This document shows positions 9,287 through 21,093 of a stretch of 64,000 nucleotides of DNA, piece by piece; position 1 is the stretch's first letter, and each line of letters starts with the position of its first letter. Both the position numbers and the translations under genes were made by a program. Source of the DNA: Mesorhizobium sp. WSM4904 (GTDB taxonomy: Bacteria > Pseudomonadota > Alphaproteobacteria > Rhizobiales > Rhizobiaceae). The notes under the pieces are model-generated. The model searched no databases and was not told where the DNA came from. It was given only the letters and a program-made list of their open reading frames with translations. The stretch spans positions 3,295,001 through 3,359,000 of the forward strand of contig NZ_CP121354.1 of the NCBI RefSeq assembly GCF_029674545.1. Reading direction: 5' to 3'.

Positions 9287-10360
9287 ATGGCGCAACAGGA
9301 AGGCCAGCAGCGGCGCCCGTCGATCCACGACGTGGCAAGCCATGCCGGCGTGTCGGCGGCGACCGTCTCCAAGGTGCTGTCCGGCGTCACCACGGTGAAG
9401 CCGGAAAACGCACAGCGCGTCCTCGATGCCGTCGAGCTTCTGGGCTACCGCGTCGATCCGCTCGCTTCCGACATGCGCAGGGCCAAGCGCCGCATCATCG
9501 GCGCCATCATGCCGGAGTTCGAAAGCGAGTTCTTCGGCCAGATGGTGAGCGAGCTCGAAGGCCTTGCCGAACAGCGCGGCTATACGCTCGTCGCCGCCTC
9601 CAGCCGTGAATCGGAACAGCGCGAGAAGGAGATCCTTGCCCGCATGCACGACTGGCGCGTCGCAGGCGTCGTGCTGGCGCCGGTGCGCAACGAGCATGGG
9701 CCGGCGGCCGCCTTCATGAAGGCAAACGGCATGACCGGCGTGCTGATCGACCGCGTGCTTGCCGACGATGCCTTCGATACGGTTTCAGCGGACAGCGCGG
9801 CGGCAAGTGCCGAAGTGGCGCGCGCGCTTGTCGGCCAGGGCCATCGCCACATCCTCGTCGTCGGCCTCGGCCAGCAGGCGGCGACGGTGCGCGCTCGCCT
9901 CGAAGGGTTTCGCAACACCGCACTCGAGCTTGCGCCCGACATTCGTATCGACGTCGTGCTCTGCGAAAGCGACGTCGAACCGCTGCGAACGCTGCTGCGC
10001 GACTATTTCAGCAAGCGCGAAGCCGGCGACGACCGGCCGACGGCGGTCTATTCCCTCTTCCTCAAGGGCACGCTGGTAGCGCTGTCGGAATTCCGGCGGC
10101 GCGGCTGGCATTGCCCGAACGACATCTCGCTGGTCGGCTTCGACGATGCCGAATGGATGCAGGTGACCTGGCCGGCGATCGCCGCGGTGGTGCAGCCGGT
10201 GCGCGAGATCGCCGGCAACGCGATGGAGGTTTTGTTTCGTAGGATAGAAGGCGAGGGGGGGCCGCCAAGGGCGCGGCTCGAACCCTGCAAGGTGTTGATG
10301 CGGGAATCCGTTGGCTCGCCAGGCAGCGTCCCGCATTCCGGGGGAGGAGACCGACAATAG
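9287..10360 (+). CDS. LacI-family transcriptional regulator
   Basis: A 357-residue regulator with an N-terminal LacI helix-turn-helix (SIHDVASHAGVSAATVSKVL, about 12-31, plus hinge near 50-60) and a periplasmic-binding-protein-like effector domain (about 65-340; GFDDAEWMQVTWPAIAAV near 282). AGGAGGAGG precedes the ATG. It heads the run into the adjacent binding protein, permease, ATPase and epimerase genes, and palindromes of LacI type lie in front of it and at the start of the binding-protein gene, so autoregulation and operon control by a sugar effector are inferred. Confidence 0.92.
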   Translation: MAQQEGQQRRPSIHDVASHAGVSAATVSKVLSGVTTVKPENAQRVLDAVELLGYRVDPLASDMRRAKRRIIGAIMPEFESEFFGQMVSELEGLAEQRGYTLVAASSRESEQREKEILARMHDWRVAGVVLAPVRNEHGPAAAFMKANGMTGVLIDRVLADDAFDTVSADSAAASAEVARALVGQGHRHILVVGLGQQAATVRARLEGFRNTALELAPDIRIDVVLCESDVEPLRTLLRDYFSKREAGDDRPTAVYSLFLKGTLVALSEFRRRGWHCPNDISLVGFDDAEWMQVTWPAIAAVVQPVREIAGNAMEVLFRRIEGEGGPPRARLEPCKVLMRESVGSPGSVPHSGGGDRQ

Positions 10361-10436
10361 CCCCCATTGTCTACAGCGGAAGAAAGGCGCCGGCCCTGGC
10401 CGAGGCATCCGGCGCAAACAACAAACGGAGGATGGA

Positions 10437-11426
10437 ATGACATCGCTTTTCCCAAAGATAAATCGATTTACCATTGCCTTGGCCGTGGTTCTTGCCGTTT
10501 CGGCTATTGGCGCCGCCAAGGCGGAGGACGGCGAATACGGCGTGCTGATGAAGACCTTGGCCAATCCGTTCTGGGGTGCGATGGCCCAGGGCGTCGCCGA
10601 TGGCGCCAAGGAAGCCGGCGTGAAATACTTCCAGCAGGCGGCCGAAAGCGACCAGGCGGCCGAGCCGCAGCTCAACCTCTGCAACACGATGCTCGAGCGC
10701 AAGCCGGTGGCGATGATCACCGCCGCCATCAACTCGACCAACCTCTTGCCCTGCCTGAAGTCGGCGCAGGACGCCGGCATCAAGATCGTCGACCTCGACA
10801 ACAACCTCGACCAGGCAGTGCTCGACAAGGAAGGCGTCAAGGTCACCTTCCACATCGGTTCCGACAACGTCGCTGCCGGCGCGCAAGGGGCGGAATATCT
10901 CGTTTCCAAGCTCGGCAAGGACGCCAAGGGGCCGGTGCTGGTGATCGAGGGCCTCTCCGGCAACATCACCGGCGAGAAGCGTGCCAAGGGCTTTGCCGAC
11001 AAGCTGAAGGAACTTGCGCCGGGGCTGCAGATCGTCGCTTCATTGCCGGGCGACTGGGATCGCGGCAAGGCGGCCTCGATCGCCACCGACACGCTGACCG
11101 CGCATCCCGATCTCGTCGCCATCTTCTGCGCCAATGACGGCATGGCGCTGGGCGCGGTGGAATCGGTCTATGCGGCCGGCAAGGGCCAGCAGGTGACGAT
11201 GATCGGCGTCGACGGCAATGTCGATGCGGTGAAGTCGATCAAGGAAGGCCGCCTCAACGCTTCCGTCGCGCAACTGCCCTATCTGGTCGGCAAGCAGGCG
11301 GTAGAGAACGTCAAGAAGGCGCTCGCCGGCGAGAAGGTCGAGGAAAGCATCGCCGTGCCCACCCTGGTGCTGACCAAGGACGTGCTCGACGCCGGCAAGG
11401 AGCCGATGCTGCAATATGTGAAGTGA
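10437..11426 (+). CDS. Sugar ABC transporter substrate-binding protein (RbsB/FrcB type)
   Basis: A 329-residue periplasmic sugar-binding protein. Residues 1-24 are a signal peptide (hydrophobic FTIALAVVLAVSAIGAA, cleavage near KAEDG). The mature part begins GVLMKTLANPFWGAMAQG, the classic first strand of the RbsB family, and VIEGLSGNITGEKRAKGF (about 166) is the second-domain block. I start at the ATG at 10437, behind AACGGAGG; a longer frame to 10311 would bury the signal peptide. A candidate LacI operator lies within codons 8-12. Partners are the permease and single-domain ATPase that follow; a hairpin-rich repeat separates it from the permease gene. Confidence 0.92.
   Translation: MTSLFPKINRFTIALAVVLAVSAIGAAKAEDGEYGVLMKTLANPFWGAMAQGVADGAKEAGVKYFQQAAESDQAAEPQLNLCNTMLERKPVAMITAAINSTNLLPCLKSAQDAGIKIVDLDNNLDQAVLDKEGVKVTFHIGSDNVAAGAQGAEYLVSKLGKDAKGPVLVIEGLSGNITGEKRAKGFADKLKELAPGLQIVASLPGDWDRGKAASIATDTLTAHPDLVAIFCANDGMALGAVESVYAAGKGQQVTMIGVDGNVDAVKSIKEGRLNASVAQLPYLVGKQAVENVKKALAGEKVEESIAVPTLVLTKDVLDAGKEPMLQYVK
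10459..10470. promoter_or_regulatory. Perfect 12-bp palindrome inside binding-protein gene, candidate LacI operator
   Basis: TAAATCGATTTA is a perfect palindrome with a CG centre, located 22 bp after the start codon of the sugar-binding-protein gene. It matches the palindrome at 9223-9234 in 11 of 12 positions, which suggests the same regulator binds both and could block transcription or form a loop. Confidence 0.55.
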
Positions 11427-11430
11427 GGAA

Positions 11431-11525
11431 ATAGGCAGTAGGCAGTAGGCAGTAGGGGAAGCGAGCGGTTCGACCGCTCGGATCGCTTCCATATTTTCAC
11501 TACTGCCTAAGCCCTACTGCCTTAC
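11431..11525. repeat. Hairpin-forming intergenic repeat within the sugar ABC operon
   Basis: Three 7-bp direct repeats (TAGGCAG) lead into a stem: GGAAGCG at 11457-11463 pairs with CGCTTCC at 11484-11490, with an inner perfect stem CGAGCGGT/ACCGCTCG (11462-11469, 11473-11480). Inverted copies of the repeat unit (CTACTGCC) follow. It separates the binding-protein and permease genes. Such structures often protect the binding-protein mRNA; mobile-repeat origin is also likely. Confidence 0.65.
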
Positions 11526-11550
11526 CGCCCTCTCTTAAAGGTGCAAAGAC

Positions 11551-12537
11551 ATGGCTTCTGAACAGCCCGGGTTCTGGGCTCGGGTGCAGCGCGCATCCGT
11601 CGAGCGGCTCCATATCAGGCTGGAGTCGCTGCTGGTGCTTGTCTTGCTGAGCGCGGCGATGGCGCTGCTGTCGCCCTTCTTCCTGTCGCTCAGCAATTTC
11701 CTCAACATCCTGCTCGCGACCTCGACGATCGGCGTGCTGGCGATCGCAGCCACCTTCGTCATCGGCTCGGGCGGGCTCGACCTTTCGCTCGGCTCGGTCA
11801 TGGGCCTTGCCGGCGTGGCGGGCGCCTTCGTCGCCGTCAATCTCGGCTGGCCATCGGTGTTCGCGGTGATCGCCTGCATCCTTGCCGGCGCCATCGCCGG
11901 CTACATCAACGGACAACTGGTCACCCGCGCCTTCGTGCCGGCCTTCATCGTGACGCTCGGCATGCTGGGTCTCGCGCGCGGGCTCGCGCTCGTCATCTCG
12001 CAGGGCAGGGCGATCTACGGCCTGCCGCCAGAAATCGTCTATATCGGGCAAGGGAGGCCCCTCGGCATTCCGATGCCGGTCATCATCTTCGTGCTCACCG
12101 CGATCGTGGCGCATGCGGTGCTTGCCTATACGCGCTTCGGACGCCACACGCTGGCGCTCGGCGACAGCGAGGGCGCCGCCCGCGCCGCCGGCATCCGCGT
12201 CGAGCAGCATCGCCGCATCATCTACACGCTTTCCGGCGCGATCGCCGGTCTTGCCGGTCTGCTCTTCACCGCCCGCGTCAATGCCGGCGATCCGACCGCC
12301 GGCATCAACTACGAGCTCACCGCCATCACGGCGGCGATCATCGGCGGCACCAATCTGTTCGGCGGCCGCGCCTCGATCCTCGGCACGATGATCGGCGCGC
12401 TGATCATGGGCGTGCTGCAGAATGGGCTGACGCTGCTTGCGGTGCAGTCCTACTACCAGCAGATGGCGATCGGCGCGGTGCTGATCCTCGCGGTCTTCAT
12501 CGACCAGTACCAGGTGCGGAAGGAGTCGCGCGTATGA
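11551..12537 (+). CDS. Sugar ABC transporter permease (RbsC/FrcC type)
   Basis: A 328-residue inner-membrane permease with about eight to ten hydrophobic helices. Family landmarks are SGGLDLSLGSVMGLAGV (about 73-89), FVPAFIVTLGMLGLARGLAL near 130 and AAIIGGTNLFGGRASILGT near 265. It pairs with the preceding binding protein and the ATPase that overlaps its stop codon by 4 bp. Sugar specificity cannot be inferred from the permease. Confidence 0.92.
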   Translation: MASEQPGFWARVQRASVERLHIRLESLLVLVLLSAAMALLSPFFLSLSNFLNILLATSTIGVLAIAATFVIGSGGLDLSLGSVMGLAGVAGAFVAVNLGWPSVFAVIACILAGAIAGYINGQLVTRAFVPAFIVTLGMLGLARGLALVISQGRAIYGLPPEIVYIGQGRPLGIPMPVIIFVLTAIVAHAVLAYTRFGRHTLALGDSEGAARAAGIRVEQHRRIIYTLSGAIAGLAGLLFTARVNAGDPTAGINYELTAITAAIIGGTNLFGGRASILGTMIGALIMGVLQNGLTLLAVQSYYQQMAIGAVLILAVFIDQYQVRKESRV

Positions 12538-13310
12538 CCCTGCTTTCGCTCCACAACATCCGCAAGAGCTTCGGCGCGGTTGACGTGCTGCACGGCGTCG
12601 ACCTGTCGGTCGCTGCCGGCGAGGTGGTCGGGCTGGTCGGCGACAACGGGGCCGGCAAGTCGACGCTGATGAAGACCATAACCGGCATCTACCGCGCCGA
12701 TACCGGCTCGATCGAATTCGACGGCAAGGACATACTCGCCCTCGACCCCGGCCAGCGCCGCCGGCTCGGCATCGAGATGATCTACCAGGACCTGTCGCTT
12801 GCCAAACAACAGGACGTTGCCTCGAACATCTTCCTCGGCCGCGAGCCGACGAAAAGGCTGCTCGGTCTGTTCCCGGGTTTCGTCGACAAGGCTGAGATGG
12901 ATCGCCAGGCGGCGCGCATGATCGAGCGGCTCGGCGCGCATCTGCCGTCGATCAGCCGCTCCGTCGGCTCCTTCTCCGGCGGCCAGCAGCAGACGGTGGC
13001 GATCGCGCGGGCGCTCACCTTCAATCCGAAGCTCGTCATCATGGACGAGCCGACGGCGGCGCTCGCCGTGCGCGAGGTGCAGAGCGTGCTCGATCTCATC
13101 CGGCGCCTAAAGTCGGAAGGCATTGCCGTCATCCTGATCTCGCACCGACTGAACGACGTGCTGTCGGTCACCGACCGCATCGTGGTGCTGCGCCACGGAA
13201 GGGCGGATGCCGATCTCGTCACCGCCAGGACCAACATGAACGAAGTCGTCAGCCGCATCGTCGGCGGCGGCGATACGGCCGCAGCGGCGGCGCACGAGCA
13301 ACGAGGCTGA
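12534..13310 (+). CDS. Sugar ABC transporter ATP-binding protein, single-domain (FrcA-like)
   Basis: A 258-residue ATPase with one nucleotide-binding domain: Walker A GDNGAGKST (about 36-44), Q-loop MIYQDLSL, signature FSGGQQQTVAIARAL near 146, Walker B LVIMDEPTAAL near 166 and H-loop ISHR. Canonical RbsA-type subunits have two fused domains of about 500 residues, so this is the half-size FrcA type, which must dimerise. The ATG overlaps the permease stop. The following epimerase gene begins one base after its stop. Confidence 0.92.
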   Translation: MTLLSLHNIRKSFGAVDVLHGVDLSVAAGEVVGLVGDNGAGKSTLMKTITGIYRADTGSIEFDGKDILALDPGQRRRLGIEMIYQDLSLAKQQDVASNIFLGREPTKRLLGLFPGFVDKAEMDRQAARMIERLGAHLPSISRSVGSFSGGQQQTVAIARALTFNPKLVIMDEPTAALAVREVQSVLDLIRRLKSEGIAVILISHRLNDVLSVTDRIVVLRHGRADADLVTARTNMNEVVSRIVGGGDTAAAAAHEQRG

Positions 13311-13311
13311 C

Positions 13312-14166
13312 ATGAACACGTTCGGACTGCACACTTTCGCCATAGCCCCGGTCTGGGACCTCGCCCGCATCGAGCCGCAGATGGACAGGCTGAAGGAGCT
13401 CGGCATCGGCCTGATGGAGATCCCGCTGCTCAGACCCGAGGAGATCGACACCAAGCGCACGCGCGGCTTCGCCAACCACTACGGCGTTCAGCTCATCCCG
13501 TCGCTTGGCTTGCCGCGTGCGCTCGACGTTGTCGAGCGGCCCGAGGAAGCGCTCGATTTCCTGCAGCCGGCCTTCAAGGTCTGCAACGAGGTGGGGGCCG
13601 AGGCGCTCGGCGGCGTCACCTACGGCACGATCGGCAAGACCACGGGCCGCGCGCCGACGCAGAGGGAGATCGACGGCATGTGCCGCTTCCTCGAACGTGC
13701 GGCGAAATCCGCCAAGTCGCGCGGCCTGAAGCTCGGCATCGAGCCGTGCAACCGCTACGAGACGCATCTGATCAACCGCGGCATCGACGCGGCGCGCATC
13801 ATCGAGCGCATCGGCGCCGACAACATCTTCATCCACCTCGACACCTACCACATGCATATCGAGGAAGAGAGCTTTGCCGCGGGCTTCGAGGCGGCGGCGC
13901 CCTTCCTCGGCTACGTGCATGTCTCGGAGGCCAATCGCGGCGTGCCGGGGCGCGGCATGCTCAACTGGGCGGCCTGCATGAAGGCGATCGCCGACATCGG
14001 CTATGAGGGCGCGATCACGCTCGAAAGCATGAACCATGTCGACGTCGACATCGCCGGCGGGCTGGCCGTGTGGCGCCCGGTGGCGGAAGATCCGCGCGAC
14101 GTCATCGAGATCGGGCTGCCGTTCCTGCGCGAGGAAGCGAAGAAAGCGGGCCTGACGCTGGGATAG
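13312..14166 (+). CDS. Sugar phosphate isomerase/epimerase, D-tagatose/D-psicose 3-epimerase-like
   Basis: A 284-residue TIM-barrel enzyme of the xylose-isomerase-like fold. The four metal-binding residues of ketose 3-epimerases can be placed: E144 in GIEPCNRYE, D177 in HLDTYHMHIEE, H203 in VHVSEANRG and E238 in LESMNH. The LDTYHMHIEE block is typical of D-tagatose 3-epimerase/D-psicose 3-epimerase relatives. As the last gene of the LacI-SBP-permease-ATPase unit it probably interconverts the imported ketose or its oxidised form. Substrate is inferred only from context. Confidence 0.85.
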   Translation: MNTFGLHTFAIAPVWDLARIEPQMDRLKELGIGLMEIPLLRPEEIDTKRTRGFANHYGVQLIPSLGLPRALDVVERPEEALDFLQPAFKVCNEVGAEALGGVTYGTIGKTTGRAPTQREIDGMCRFLERAAKSAKSRGLKLGIEPCNRYETHLINRGIDAARIIERIGADNIFIHLDTYHMHIEEESFAAGFEAAAPFLGYVHVSEANRGVPGRGMLNWAACMKAIADIGYEGAITLESMNHVDVDIAGGLAVWRPVAEDPRDVIEIGLPFLREEAKKAGLTLG

Positions 14167-14208
14167 GCAGCGGAGCTCCTATAGGGAGCGGCCGAAGCAA
14201 TCCTGGAC

Positions 14209-14227
14209 GGTTTCGATTTACCGAACC
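14209..14227. promoter_or_regulatory. Imperfect inverted repeat upstream of pcaD
   Basis: GGTTTCG (14209-14215) faces CGAACC (14222-14227), 40-58 bp before the pcaD start. This could be a LysR-type activator site, since pca operons are usually activated by PcaQ, but no pcaQ gene is adjacent. The segment also contains TCGATTTA, a half-site of the candidate LacI operator seen upstream. Confidence 0.3.
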
Positions 14228-14266
14228 AAATAGCTGGTGCAATGTGGGCTTCGGAGGATCGAAACC

Positions 14267-15079
14267 GTGCCATTCGCCAGCATAGGCGGCGTCACGCTGC
14301 ACCATCGCTATATCGAAGCGACCGGTACTTCGCGTCCGATCATCTTCATCAATTCGCTCGGCACCGACTTCCGGATCTGGGACGACGTCGTCGCGCGTCT
14401 TGAAGACGAAATGCCGATGCTCGTCTACGACAAGCGCGGCCATGGGCTTTCGGATATCGGCAGCGGCGTGCGTTCGATCGGCGACCATGTCGATGATCTG
14501 AGCGCGCTTGTCGATCACTTCGGTTTCGACAAGGTGGTGCTCTGCGGCCTTTCCGTCGGCGGCATGGTCGCGCAGGGGCTTTATGCTCGCCGACCGGAAT
14601 GCGTCGAGGCGTTGATCCTGAGCGACACGGCGCACAAGATCGGTACCGCCGAGAGCTGGAACAGCCGCATCGCGACGGTCGAGCGCGACGGCATAGAGGC
14701 GATTGCCGATGGCGTGCTGAAAGTGTGGTTCACGCCGGATTTCCATGCCAATCGCGCCGCCGAGCTTGCCGGCTGCCGCAACATGCTGACCAGGCAGGCG
14801 CTGCCCGGCTACATCGGCACATGCATGGCGGTGCGCGACGCCGATTTCACCGACAGCGCGCGCCGTATCGCGGTGGCGACGCTCTGCATCGTCGGCGACC
14901 AGGACGGCTCGACGCCGCCGGACCTTGTGCGCGCGCTTGCCGAATTGATCCCAGGCGCGCGCTTCGAGGTTATCTGTGGCGCGGCGCATATTCCTTGCAT
15001 CGAGCGGCCCGACGCGCTTGTCACCCTGATCCGCGACTTTGTCGCCTCGTTGCCTGAGGGAAGCCACGCCCATGGATAA
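14267..15079 (+). CDS. pcaD: 3-oxoadipate enol-lactonase
   Basis: A 270-residue alpha/beta hydrolase converting 3-oxoadipate enol-lactone to 3-oxoadipate in the beta-ketoadipate pathway. The nucleophile Ser is in CGLSVGGMVAQ (about S96), the acid Asp in VGDQDGSTPPD and the His in CGAAHIPCIERP. I start at GTG 14267 with GGAGG nine bases upstream, rather than an in-frame ATG ten codons earlier without a ribosome site. Its 3' end overlaps pcaC by 8 bp, in the order pcaD-C-H-G-B known from Rhizobiaceae. Confidence 0.93.
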   Translation: MPFASIGGVTLHHRYIEATGTSRPIIFINSLGTDFRIWDDVVARLEDEMPMLVYDKRGHGLSDIGSGVRSIGDHVDDLSALVDHFGFDKVVLCGLSVGGMVAQGLYARRPECVEALILSDTAHKIGTAESWNSRIATVERDGIEAIADGVLKVWFTPDFHANRAAELAGCRNMLTRQALPGYIGTCMAVRDADFTDSARRIAVATLCIVGDQDGSTPPDLVRALAELIPGARFEVICGAAHIPCIERPDALVTLIRDFVASLPEGSHAHG

Positions 15080-15476
15080 CGACTCCAAGAATGAAAACCG
15101 ATACCCAACCGGGGTCGAGGTCCGCCGCTCCGTGCTCGGCGATCAGCATGTCGACCGTGCCGAGGCCGCGACGACCGATTTCGACCTGCCGTTCCAGCAG
15201 CTGATCACCGAGGCCGCCTGGGGGACGGTGTGGTCGCGCCCCGGCCTGACGAAGCGCGAGCGTTCGATCGTGACGCTGGCGCTGCTTGCGGCGCTCGGCC
15301 ATGACGAGGAGGTGGCCATGCATGTGCGCGCCACCGCCAATACGGGCGCCTCGCGCGACGATATCCGCGAAGCCTTCCTGCATGTCGCGGTCTATGCCGG
15401 CGTGCCGGCGGCCAACCGCGCCTTCAAGGTCGCCAAGGAGGTGTTCGCGCAGATGGACGGAGTCCCCCATGCCTGA
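15072..15476 (+). CDS. pcaC: 4-carboxymuconolactone decarboxylase
   Basis: A 134-residue cytosolic enzyme that decarboxylates 4-carboxymuconolactone to 3-oxoadipate enol-lactone. Family landmarks are the N-terminal G(V)[15 protein letters not shown] and the core [17 protein letters not shown] with [13 protein letters not shown]. Length is normal for PcaC. It overlaps pcaD and pcaH by 8 bp each, implying coupled translation; GAGGGA lies upstream of the ATG. Confidence 0.95.
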   Translation: MDNDSKNENRYPTGVEVRRSVLGDQHVDRAEAATTDFDLPFQQLITEAAWGTVWSRPGLTKRERSIVTLALLAALGHDEEVAMHVRATANTGASRDDIREAFLHVAVYAGVPAANRAFKVAKEVFAQMDGVPHA

Positions 15477-16221
15477 ACCTGGCTCCAACCGGACGCCGGA
15501 AACCGGTGCCTTCTACCAGCGCGACCGCCAATGGCACCCGCCGGCATTCACGCCTCCCTACAAGAGCTCGGTGCTGCGCTCGCCGCAGAAGGCGCTGATC
15601 GCCTTCGACAACACGCTGTCGGAACTCACCGGCCCGGTGTTCGGCCATACCATGCTCGGCGAGCTCGACAACGACCTGATCCACAATTTCGCCAGGCCCG
15701 GCGAGAGCGCCCTCGGCGAGCGCATCATCGTCCATGGACGCGTGCTCGACGAGCGCGGCAAGGGCGTGCCCGGCGTGCTGCTCGAATTCTGGCAGGCCAA
15801 TGCCGGCGGCCGCTACCGCCACAAGAAGGACGGCTATCTCGCGCCGCTCGATCCGAATTTCGGCGGCTGCGGCCGAGCCATCACCGACGAGGACGGCTTC
15901 TATGCCTTTCGCACGGTCAGGCCCGGACCCTATCCATGGCCGAACGGGCCGAACGACTGGCGCCCGGCGCATATCCACTTTTCCGTGTTCGGCCACGGCT
16001 TCGCGCAGCGGCTGATCACGCAGATGTATTTCGAAGGCGATCCGCTGATCTGGCGCTGCCCGATCGTCGGCGGCATTTCCAACAAGGCTGCCGTCGAAGC
16101 GCTGATCGCCTCGCTGGACATGCAGTCGACAATCCCGATGGATGCGCTCGCCTACAAGTTCGACATCGTGCTGCGCGGGCGCCGCTCGACGCTGTTCGAG
16201 AACAGGCCGGAGGGCAATTGA
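15469..16221 (+). CDS. pcaH: Protocatechuate 3,4-dioxygenase beta subunit
   Basis: A 250-residue intradiol dioxygenase subunit that cleaves protocatechuate to 3-carboxy-cis,cis-muconate. The non-heme Fe(III) ligands are all present: Y116 (NAGGRYRHK), Y155 (RPGPYPW), H168 and H170 (RPAHIHF). Their spacing of 39, 13 and 2 residues equals that of the Pseudomonas putida enzyme. It pairs with PcaG, whose ATG overlaps the pcaH stop by one base. Confidence 0.96.
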   Translation: MPEPGSNRTPETGAFYQRDRQWHPPAFTPPYKSSVLRSPQKALIAFDNTLSELTGPVFGHTMLGELDNDLIHNFARPGESALGERIIVHGRVLDERGKGVPGVLLEFWQANAGGRYRHKKDGYLAPLDPNFGGCGRAITDEDGFYAFRTVRPGPYPWPNGPNDWRPAHIHFSVFGHGFAQRLITQMYFEGDPLIWRCPIVGGISNKAAVEALIASLDMQSTIPMDALAYKFDIVLRGRRSTLFENRPEGN

Positions 16222-16835
16222 TGGCACAATCGCTCGACCGGCTGAAGGAGAGCCCTTCGCAGACCGCCGGACCCTATGTGCATATCGGGCTGACGCCGAA
16301 TTTCTGCGGCATCGGCGGCGTCTATCCGGGCGACCTCGGCTCGACGATGGTCAACGACCAGACCAAGGGCGAGCGCATCGAGCTGCGCATCCGCGTGCAC
16401 GACGGCACCGGCACGCCACTCAAGGATGCGCTGATCGAGATCTGGCAGGCGGACGCCAACGGGCTCTACAATTCGCCGGCCGAATTGCGTGGCGCGGCCG
16501 ATCCTAATTTCCAAGGCTGGGGACGGCAGCCGACCGACATGGAAACCGGGACCTGCCTGTTCCAGACGATCAAGCCTGGCCGGGTGCCGTTCCGCGACGG
16601 GCGGCTTATGGCGCCGCACATCACGCTGTGGGTCGTGGCGCGCGGCATCAATATCGGCCTCAACACGCGGCTTTATTTCTCGGACGAGGAAAAGGCCAAT
16701 GCCGAGGACCCGATCCTGGCGCGCATCGAGCACCGCGTGCGTGTGCCGACGCTGATCGCCGAGCGCCAGGGCGACACCTACGTCTTCGATGTCCATCTAC
16801 AGGGCGAAAAGGAGACGGTCTTCTTCGACAGCTGA
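16221..16835 (+). CDS. pcaG: Protocatechuate 3,4-dioxygenase alpha subunit
   Basis: A 204-residue non-catalytic partner of PcaH. It begins SPSQTAGPYVHIGLTPNFCG, the typical alpha-subunit N-terminus, and has the intradiol signature region LKDALIEIWQADANGLYNS near 70, where the iron-ligand Tyr is not conserved as expected for alpha subunits. The start codon overlaps the pcaH stop (TGATG). The pair forms the (alpha-beta-Fe) dioxygenase. Confidence 0.95.
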   Translation: MAQSLDRLKESPSQTAGPYVHIGLTPNFCGIGGVYPGDLGSTMVNDQTKGERIELRIRVHDGTGTPLKDALIEIWQADANGLYNSPAELRGAADPNFQGWGRQPTDMETGTCLFQTIKPGRVPFRDGRLMAPHITLWVVARGINIGLNTRLYFSDEEKANAEDPILARIEHRVRVPTLIAERQGDTYVFDVHLQGEKETVFFDS

Positions 16836-16845
16836 CCGTGGCGAC

Positions 16846-19070
<2,225 letters not shown>

Positions 19071-19083
19071 TCGGCGGACGCGG

Positions 19084-20289
<1,206 letters not shown>

Positions 20290-21093
20290 TTATGCGGCTT
20301 TCCCTTTGGCGGTCCCTTGATGCGCCGCCTTGGTGCGGGCCTGCAGGTCGCGCAATGTCTTCAGCTCGAGTTCCGCCGGCGCCGGCGTCTCGTCAAGGGC
20401 CTCCGCGAACTTGACCGTCCAGCCACAGGTCGCCTGCACCTCTTCGCGCGTGACGCCGGGATGCAGCGACACGACGGTGAATTCCTTGGTCACCGGGTCA
20501 GGCTTCCAGATGGCGAGATCGGTGATCAAAAGCGTCGGGCCGGCGGTGTCGATGCCGAGGCGCTTGCGATGGTCGCCGCCCTCGCCATGGCCGAAGGAGG
20601 TGAAGAAGTCGATCTTCTCGACCATGCCGCGCTTCGACTGCGCCATGGTGATGTAGACCTCTCTCGACGAGGTGGCGATCTCCGGCGCGCCGCCGCCGCC
20701 GGGCAGCCGCGTCTTCGGGTGCCCATAATCGCCGATGACGGTGGTGTTGATGTTGCCGAACTTGTCGAGCTGGGCGGCGCCGAGAAAGCCGATCGAGATG
20801 CGCCCGCCCTGCAGCCAGTAGCGGAACATCTCCGGCACTGCGACGGTGGTGACGGCCGTGTCGCACAATTCGCCGTCGCCGATCGACAGCGGCAGCACGT
20901 CGGGCGCCGTGCCGATGGTGCCGCTCTCATAGATCAGCGTGATGTCGGGCGCATGCGTCAGCCGCGCGACGTTGCAGGCGGCCGACGGCGCGCCGATGCC
21001 GACGAAGCAGACATCGTCGTTCTTCAGTGCGCGGCTGGCGGCGATCGTCATCATCTCGTTAGGGGTGAAGCCCAGGTTTGGCGTGTCGTTCAT
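20290..21093 (-). CDS. pcaJ: 3-oxoadipate CoA-transferase subunit B
   Basis: A 267-residue subunit of succinyl-CoA:3-oxoadipate CoA-transferase. The CoA-transferase active-site region is THAPDITLIYESGTIG, with the probable catalytic Glu at about 56. I start at ATG 21093, which overlaps the pcaI stop as ATGA. The gene lies between pcaI and pcaF in one minus-strand operon. Confidence 0.92.
   Translation of the reverse strand: MNDTPNLGFTPNEMMTIAASRALKNDDVCFVGIGAPSAACNVARLTHAPDITLIYESGTIGTAPDVLPLSIGDGELCDTAVTTVAVPEMFRYWLQGGRISIGFLGAAQLDKFGNINTTVIGDYGHPKTRLPGGGGAPEIATSSREVYITMAQSKRGMVEKIDFFTSFGHGEGGDHRKRLGIDTAGPTLLITDLAIWKPDPVTKEFTVVSLHPGVTREEVQATCGWTVKFAEALDETPAPAELELKTLRDLQARTKAAHQGTAKGKAA

Noticed and set aside
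11431..11525. Tandem TAGGCAG units as a CRISPR or VNTR array
   Set aside because: Only three 7-bp units with no spacers, forming part of a palindromic element.
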